Below, one piece after another: positions 57,172 to 64,000 of a stretch of DNA of 64,000 bases (positions are counted from its first letter, which is position 1; each line of letters opens with the position of its first letter). The notes beneath the pieces are model-generated. The model worked only from the letters and a program-made list of their open reading frames with translations, was not told where the DNA came from and made no database searches. A program made the position numbers and the translations under genes. Source of the DNA: Chaetoderma sp. LZ-2023a (Eukaryota > Mollusca > Caudofoveata > Chaetodermatida > Chaetodermatidae). The DNA lies in the NCBI GenBank assembly GCA_034401795.1, contig CM067369.1:92685241-92749240 (forward strand), written 5' to 3'.

Positions 57172-58094
57172 CATTCTCTCATTTGCTCACGTGATAAATA
57201 TGTCCTGCCAGCTTGTGTAGACATGCACTGCATGTCAGTTAAAAGTTTAATTATGAAAAATGTAGAAAACATGGGCATTGTTGTAGCTAAGGTATTGCTA
57301 GTCACAAGAAGACCTAAGTGCCCCAATATGTACAAAGCAACATACGGGTGTCTTAAACGAGGTTGATTGTGTATAAATCTGCGATATACGATCACTCCTT
57401 TCCATTTTGCTTAAGATTGTATTGATATAACATGAGCTTAAGTTTGTGAAAAATTTACCATTGTGAAAATTGTTTGAGAGCTACATTCAACACCTATTGT
57501 AAATGGGCTTCTCACGGGTTAGTGATACCACAATTTTCTTGTACAACACGGCTCAGAATATACCCAAGACATCGGTCTAGCATAATATAGAGACAAACCT
57601 TCTGAATACTGGGTGTGCTACGAAACCATTCTTCTAGACCCCTTTTGAAAATTGGCTCCCGGACTATCAGCATCTCATTATATACTAAGGGGTTAAGGAA
57701 GGTGGGTTGACGGTGGATAGAAGAGTAGAATGCAAAAAAACACCCGGCCAGGATGTTGCTGACGGTATGACGAGTAAATGTCATATTCCCGGCATTGGTC
57801 ATTCCATATTCATAGTAACTTATGGGAATATTTGGGAATATTTTATCCCTTCCTACTATTCCCTTAAATAGATATTACTTGGCATATGACATTGCATTAC
57901 GTAATCACAAGACTAACCTGTCCAATATCTTTTAACTGTTGCACAACCGCTATTTCTTAGCTTATGCATGCTTTTCTTGAGATGCCATGCTTGAACAGGT
58001 AAAGGTAGATTGCATCCTTTGTACTATGTATCGAAAATTAAGAACTTACCAAATCTTCTCATGTGTCTAGTCATGAGACGTTGGGGAAAGATAA
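57172..58094. other. 3' flank of module B; no other gene recognised
   Basis: Holds the right inverted flank (57519-57633). A minus-strand open frame at 57512-57802 overlaps that flank and is not supported. Positions 57820-57870 have GGGAATATTTGGGAATA direct repeats. Confidence 0.5.
57519..57633 (-). repeat. Right inverted flank of module A/B copy 2
   Basis: See 53740-53854. Starts about 350 bp after the module B stop. The two flanks bracket a 3.9 kb unit. Confidence 0.7.
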
Positions 58095-58640
58095 TTCACA
58101 TAAAACATTGACATAAATGTTCCAGATCGTTTCTCGCTATCCAACCACGATCGTATTTTTCTTCGATAAAAGTAATCACTTACATCCGAATGATTAATTG
58201 CATCCCCAGAAGTAGCTGACTCTAAAAAAGAAATCCCGGAAGGTGAAAATCGATTCCAGCGTGTAAAGGATTTGTTCATTTAATCTATAAATAGGAACGT
58301 TATGTATTTTTTATGAGTCCATTGATCACGGAATTGTCAGCGTAAAGGCAATTAAACGACGGTTGTCTCTCGCTAATGTAGATAATTGTCAACCATAGCT
58401 GCGTCCCAATAAAAAACAGTACGTTTCTGCTCTCTTGGACATCACCAGCTTAGATTCATGTGTTTTGTAATTAGATTGGGAACAAATGCATAATTGCTTT
58501 CATACGAGAAATTGATCTTTACCTGCTTCAATAAAATTCATATCTCATTACGCATGTGATGATTCCACGGCACTCCGGGCATGGAGGTGTTGAGATCCAT
58601 CAAAATGGTGTCATAAATAAATCACGTTAATTGACCGTTC
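58095..58640 (+). repeat. Dispersed 500 bp repeat family, copy 2
   Basis: Same order of segments as 50035-50560, e.g. GTAAAGGATTTGTTCATTTA and CTATAAATAGGAACGTTATG. The foldback element starts at its right edge, as in copy 1. Confidence 0.75.
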
Positions 58641-59650
58641 CAGTTTTAGCATTGCCCCGCCTATCTCTAGCTAAGCTCCACCCAAACCTCGCTCGTGTTG
58701 GGATCGATCGATTTCTGAACACCCTGATGATAAATTTCCAGAAAACTATAGAGGTAATCGGCTGAATATTTTGGAACTAATTTGACTGGGCTGCCTATAA
58801 TCTGCATATGACAGCAACATAGCCCAGTCAGATTAGTTTCAAAATATTCAACAGCATGTTTATTAAATAGGAAAAACATTCAATTCATACAAAGAACGGC
58901 AATTATGCGTTCATGACTAACTTATGTACGTCATTCATGACGCCATTGATCCTGACGTCATCATATACGTCACGTAGTTGATTATGACGTCATATAATGG
59001 ATGGATAAATTGGAAACGTCCATTGTCATCTTGTTATCAACAAGTTACACTATGCGATCAATCCTTATAACCATGAAGCTCTGAGCCAGTGACAATCCAA
59101 AAGCGATTGAATTTAATTGGTAATAATCTCTCATCTTTTAAATTGTTCAAGCCAGTCAAAAGCGGCATCTATTTAATGAGTATTCACAGGCCAAAAGCGT
59201 ATTCTTTTTTAGAAAATGTTGCTAGAATGACTGGATCCATAACAGAGTCAGCAATTCACCTTTCCAGAGTACCTACCCATCATATGACGTCATAATGAAC
59301 TGCGTTATGTGTACAATGACATCATAATGAATGACGTCATGAATAACGTCGATAAGTACGTCACGAACGCATATTTGAAGACGGTCTATGTGTTGTTGTA
59401 CAAACTGTTTGCTTTTACTATTTAATAAATAGTCTGTTGAATATTTTGAAACTAATTTGACTGGGCGCTGTTGCTGCCATAGGCAGCAACAGCACCCAGT
59501 CAAATTAGCTACAAAATAGTCAACAGCTTCCCTGTATACTTTTCAGGAAATCGATAGCTAGGGAATTTGGGGATCGATCAGTCCCAACACGGCGAGGTGT
59601 GGGTGGAGCTTAGCTAGTGATGGGCGGGGCATAGCTAAAATGGAAAGGTC
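58641..59650. mobile_element. Foldback element, copy 3, with nested insertion
   Basis: Left arm 58641-58765, first hairpin 58765-58855, TGACGTCA-rich centre in two parts (58925-59000 and 59285-59375). Between them lies a decayed TTAA-family MITE (about 59070-59275). The second hairpin at 59434-59526 has 45-base stems and a 3-base loop. Right arm ends near 59650 with GGGCGGGGCATAGC. Confidence 0.8.
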
Positions 59651-61229
59651 GATTCCAGCCGTACATTTTCTCGTGGCTTGTGATATGGATATTAATTAAG
59701 CAAATATTTCAATTTTCAATTAAATTTTTACCCTTAAAGTTAATATCACCTTATCTTACACGTGATAGAATTTGGCACCCAAAATCCATCCCAGACATTT
59801 GAGCTTTTTATCACGCTGACAACGAAAGTTATTTAGCAGCTAAATGTTGATACATTTCTACAGCCTATGATAGCTCTCATGATTCATTTTCAACCAATCA
59901 GAAAAAACCTGGCGTGTCTACCTCTGCCATCTATAGTTTGGCAATGTGGTAGAAAAGCGATCATAGAGGAAAGCTTTTGAATATTTTGAAACTAATTTGA
60001 TTGAACGTTGTTGCTGCCGCACAACTTCCAGTCATATTAGTTTTAAAATATTCAGCGAGATATTCAGCGAGACGACTAGTACATAATAAATAGCATAATG
60101 CGTTGGAACTTATTGACATCACACACATCACACAACGAGAGAAAATGGTGGCTATCATTGTTCAACATTTACGCCATATTACAAGATAGATAAGTATGAT
60201 ACGGATAAAGAAATGTGACAGGTTTTTAATGATATGGAATCTATAAACCGTAATCTATCGGTGAACTCCTACATTTGAGCTGAGATTAGCATCTCTGTTA
60301 AAGCGCACATGGATCGATGTATTTCTCTTTTATTAACTAGGATTCTAATGTGACTACATGATATACAGTATATATGTAGAATGCGTTAATGCTATCTACA
60401 TTTGCATGATCTTAGTAATGACAGAATGAAAGTGGTAGTAGTGGCTGTGCATGTGCGTACATAGGTTTGTGTATATGCGAGTGTGTGTTCGTACCCTTAT
60501 GCTCAATGGCATATGTACACGTGTATGAGCGTGCAGTTGTGTGCTGGGTTAGTCACACTAACTGAGATGACCTTACATGTTGCACATTCGTGAAGGGTAT
60601 TAGAGTGGAGAGGCATAATTCAGAAAGATTCCTTTAAAAACTGAAAGTCAAAAAATTTAGTACACTGTGTCATCCATGTTAGTTGCATTATATAGGTCAT
60701 CTGGGAACATCATTTGGCAGGGTGACACGTTTGACCTTGCCCCGGGGTCATTTGGTGGTCTAAATTAGGTCATGCCACCCCATTCTCCAGCGTTGTTTGT
60801 CAGCAATAGTAGCACGTCTCGCTATTTGTTGATGGTTGAGAACCAAATTTGGCAAATATGTCCCTAGGGGCATTATCCATTAGAAGGATGTAAATATTGT
60901 GAATACATCCTAAGAAGTTAGAGTTATGACCCTTACAGATTTTCGCTCTATTGGAACATATGGGATATTTAAAGTATTGAATTCTATGGGAAATGAATGC
61001 ATTTATTTGTGGATTCTTTTCTTATGTTTAAACGTATGAATTCTAAACATTGGGAGATGGTTGATATTAGCAATCAGGATCAGTTTATTGAGAATCGTGT
61101 TAAATTGTTTACAGGTTAAAGAGTTACAGGACTTTATTTTACGTATCAGAATCTATGGAAACAATTCGGAAAGGATAGTAATTTTGAGATATGTTCATAT
61201 ACTTGTCTTAACACATCGGAGATAATGAA
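59651..61229. other. No gene recognised; one isolated foldback hairpin
   Basis: An isolated hairpin of the GTTGCTGCC family lies at about 59960-60065. The rest is AT-rich; 60440-60550 is a degenerate GTGTGTGCGTA-like tract. Confidence 0.5.
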
Positions 61230-61291
61230 AAATGTTGAAGAAAACTGATTGGAGCTCAAAGAGGTTTTCAACTCGATTCACCGAAAAAACA

Positions 61292-61297
61292 CATCAT

Positions 61298-61341
<44 letters not shown>
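61292..61341. repeat. (CAT)n microsatellite
   Basis: About 16 trinucleotide units, giving a poly-His artefact frame. Confidence 0.95.
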
Positions 61342-61439
61342 CCAGAAAGAGGCATACAAGGACATAGACAACATAATATATGTGCTAGAACTTTTCATTC
61401 TATGTTTCCATACTTATATAGCTCAAAGATCAAAGCAAT

Positions 61440-61770
61440 AAATGCCTGGGAACATACAGGCGATTAAGTGTATCTGTGGAGATAACTGACTGGAAAACCA
61501 ATTATATGTCAGAATAAAATCGATTTCAAAGTGTTCGAAATTTAGTCATTTAGTCTATAAATAAAGACGCTAAGTATTTCTTACAAATCCATTGATCATC
61601 GAAGATATGCTGTGAAGTCAATTACAATAAGAAATGCCTCTTGCTAATGTAGATAATTGTCAACCATAGATGCGTCCTAATAAAACCGGCACCGCTGCAG
61701 GCTCTTGCTCGCGTAGACAGGCAGCTTCGAGAAACATCGTTTGTTTTCAGATTGGAACTCGAGAGTACTT
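61440..61770 (+). repeat. Dispersed 500 bp repeat family, copy 3 (diverged)
   Basis: Shares AAAATCGATTTC, TAGTCTATAAATA, CTAATGTAGATAATTGTCAA and TCAGATTGGAACT segments with copies 1 and 2. Confidence 0.7.
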
Positions 61771-62013
61771 GCCCACACTCTACATCCGACAGTCAAGCCA
61801 ACAAGTGACGGTTATTCAGCTGATTGGCAGAAAATAACACCTGAGGTAATGGGGTGTTAGAGAATTAGATTGATTTTTTCCTTTCCCGAGTGATTATGGG
61901 CAATATTTCGGGATTATATTCGTTTTATGGCATGACAGTCGGCGCTTTAATAGGCATGTTCCTTCACCAAACACCTTGGACTTGTAAATATCCTGTGAAG
62001 TTATTGAAAGATG

Positions 62014-62271
62014 TTAAATTTTCAGCGAAGATTTGTGTAAATATTCTGTAATGCTTTTTATGTGTAGTGATTGCGTATTCAGTGATTTTGATTTATCAAC
62101 GATGTTATGAATGAATTCAAATGAGCTAACGCCGACATTAGGCAACCAGCTTACACCACATGACTTGTGATAGTGTCTTTCTAAGAGACGGTTGTCAGCA
62201 TCTGTGAAGCTGGCAATGTGACGATAATAAGCGCATTCATGGGACTGTCGTGAGGCATGTTGTTTAGCCAC
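62014..62271 (-). pseudogene. Possible third trace of module A (N-terminal zinc region)
   Basis: An 85-codon minus-strand frame has the pattern D-x-x-LLER-HYHKSC, comparable to the RYHKPCW block at the N-terminus of module A copy 1, preceded by an alpha-helical Cys/His-containing segment. Nothing else of the gene is visible. It lies between TTAA-family MITE fragments. Weak, since it rests on one motif. Confidence 0.3.
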
Positions 62272-62276
62272 CCTTA

Positions 62277-62440
62277 GTGGCTAAATTTGGTCAAGAAAAT
62301 CTAAATATTTGCTAATGTAATGTCCATTTGTAGATTAATAATTCTTATCAGATTAACCATATCGTGGTGAAGCCGGGAAAACCAGCCTCTGTAGTGATTT
62401 TAAGGAATGTCCATACCGACACATACATTTGATTATCTTA
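62277..62440 (+). mobile_element. TTAA-family MITE fragment
   Basis: Left-end-like GGCTAAATTTGGTCAAGAAA and right-part AGGAATGTCCA segments are present. The internal hairpin is lost. Confidence 0.5.
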
Positions 62441-62522
62441 TAGATAAATACCATCAAACATTCTATAGTTGACACTGCATGGGCTGTCAAAATGAGATCA
62501 CTAAAGATACGCGGATTCTTAA

Positions 62523-62727
62523 CCCTTTAATGATTAAATTTGGTAAAAAATAAATATCTGCTTATTGAATGTTCATTTGCAGGCCAAGAGAAGATTATTT
62601 TTGGCTCGATTATCAAGCCGGTCATTCCAGTGGTACATCGTCAAAAATCGTCTTCTTTTGGCCTGGAAATGGACATTCGTCAAGACCACTGGATAGGCCG
62701 GGTTTGGTTGGTTTCATCATGAAAGAG
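62523..62727 (+). mobile_element. TTAA-flanked MITE, copy 6
   Basis: TTAA at 62519-62522, left end CCCTTTAATG, internal hairpin (TTTTTGGCTCGATTATCAAG with its partner), right end CATGAAAG followed by AG and TTAA at 62728-62731. Confidence 0.85.
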
Positions 62728-62731
62728 TTAA

Positions 62732-63384
62732 TACAATTCGGTATGTTAAAATCTATTGGACTAAACATTGTGATTTTTCAATACACGTATCTGATCATAT
62801 AAATCCACATGTAGCCATCAAACCATAGTCCTGTCAAACACGTGCTCGAAAATTCGAATCATAGGCCCCGCTTACCCGATACATAAATGTTTCTCTGCCT
62901 GGCCATGCATATAATGTGGAATCTGCCAGAAAAGTTCCTTTGTATTTCAGGAAGACACAAACGCGTTGCGTATATTATCGAACTAAAACACCTCTTAAAC
63001 TCACAGACATTGGTAAGTCACAGATGATCAAAATTTCCAGAGACTACCATTACAAAATCCTACCTAAATAATTTACTGCTACCATCACTAGTGCTCCCAT
63101 CAATATTTGACACACCTTAGCAAATACTATTACTGCATAGCAACCTACATGTTGAGCTGGGGGTAATAAGCATGCACTACCACTTCCTCTTCCTTGCCCC
63201 CACCCTTTCCAAATACTAATCGCTAACCTCAATAACCAAAATAAAAAACCCATAGATGTGAATTGTGTTATTGTGTACTATTTTTCTCTTTATTTCTACT
63301 TAGCTTAGTGCCGCATCTGTACATGCACACGTTTTACAATCTTCCCACGTTAAGTTGCGTGTAGAATGACCGTTTCCAGGTTTA
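62732..63384. other. No gene recognised
   Basis: AT-rich. A short C-rich patch near 63185-63210 creates a small minus-strand frame without features. Confidence 0.45.
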
Positions 63385-63895
63385 GCTATGCCACATCCAT
63401 TTCTAGGTAAGTTCCACCCACACCTCTATCGCCTTGGAATCTCTCGATCGCTGGACTCCCTGACTATCAATTTCCAGAAAACTATACAGGTAAACTGTTG
63501 AATATTTTGAAACCAATTTGACAGTCAAATTATTTTCAAAATTTTCAACAGCATGTTTATTAAATAGCAAGGACATACAATTCATGACGTTATGAACGAT
63601 TCGATTAAGCTCATCTTTATTAGCGCTTAATAGTCCGACACATTGTACGAATTGCTCCTCTCTACTATTTAATAAACATGCTGTTAAATATTTTGAAACT
63701 AATTTGACTGGACGCTGTTGCTGCCATGGGCAGCAACGGCGGCCAGTCAAACTAGTTCCAGAATATTCAATGGCGTACCTGTATAGTTTTCTGGAAATTG
63801 AATAGTCAGGGAGTTCAGGGATCGATCGATCCCAAAATGGACGCATTGTGGGTGGAGCTTAGATTGAGATGGGCGAGGCATACCTAAAAATGGAA
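63385..63895. mobile_element. Foldback element, copy 4 (compact)
   Basis: Left arm 63385-63500, a collapsed first hairpin (63500-63555), the TTTATTAAATAG...CTATTTAATAAA inner palindrome, a second hairpin at about 63680-63772 and the right arm to about 63895. The central TGACGTCA cluster is reduced to one ATGACGTTATG. Confidence 0.8.
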
Positions 63896-64000
63896 AGGCC
63901 CATTGTCTCTGAGTAAGACACATGGTATTATGTTCCTTATACCATCGTCGCTGATGTCATCTGAGTCAATATACATTATAAGTACCTTGAGAAAAAATAT

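Noticed and set aside
57512-57802. GPCR-like C-terminus (an NPLVY segment after a hydrophobic stretch)
   Set aside because: The frame overlaps the right inverted flank of the nuclease unit, whose left partner is not coding; no other transmembrane exons are found. Probably chance.
61232-61441. Poly-His protein
   Set aside because: Frame through the (CAT)n microsatellite without other support.

Overview
This is nuclear DNA of an animal, most likely a marine invertebrate and plausibly a mollusc or other lophotrochozoan. The sequence itself shows an AT-rich background, many simple-sequence tracts, LINE retrotransposons, short TTAA-flanked elements, long palindromic foldback elements and arrays of roughly 155-175 bp units. 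There are no bacterial-style operons, and I see no complete host gene. The taxon is inference from the repeat content. Nearly everything is mobile or tandemly repeated DNA in various stages of decay.

Region by region: 1.3-1.5 kb is a compact heat-shock-type promoter (four-unit heat shock element, two inverted CCAAT boxes, TATA box). It runs straight into a 5'-truncated LINE (1.5-3.2 kb) with an intact RNase H domain, followed by a hairpin-rich duplicated repeat. 5.9-8.1 kb and 38.8-40.9 kb are inverted copies of an unclassified 2.2 kb element. 9.0-11.1 kb is a second kind of LINE, present as a foldback with about 400 bp arms, which interrupts a gene on the minus strand (11.1-15.0 kb). 15.6-33.1 kb is a repeat belt: nucleosome-length tandem units, a palindromic short element, a 2.5 kb minisatellite of 30 bp units, six TTAA-flanked short elements, and a 3.3 kb element with 35 bp inverted ends. 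33.6 kb holds a promoter-like island with a good start codon. 35.0-35.8 kb is a decayed protein-primed DNA polymerase of Polinton/Maverick type. 41-41.9 kb is a faint fusion-glycoprotein-like remnant, and 42-45 kb a second, longer copy of the 9-11 kb LINE with a degraded reverse transcriptase. 45.8-52 kb and 57.8-64 kb are rich in foldback elements carrying clustered TGACGTCA sites. They flank an unidentified island of small, often divergent open frames (46.7-49.9 kb).

The most interesting system is a two-module gene present twice in opposite orientation (11.1-15.0 kb minus; 53.9-57.2 kb plus), with a possible third trace at 62 kb. Module A is a large protein with a zinc-binding-like N-terminus and a conserved core that I cannot assign. 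Module B is a FEN/PIN-fold nuclease with a complete set of acidic motifs, followed in one copy by a Tesmin/TSO1-like CXC cysteine-rich tail. The second copy is bracketed by inverted repeats of about 115 bp, which suggests a transposable unit. Both copies are damaged: in-frame stops and a LINE insertion in the first, N-terminal truncation and frameshifts in the second.

The window therefore reads as an accessory or heterochromatic region in which several element families have inserted into one another. Host function is only hinted at by the heat-shock promoter, the 33.6 kb start site and two exon-like stretches.
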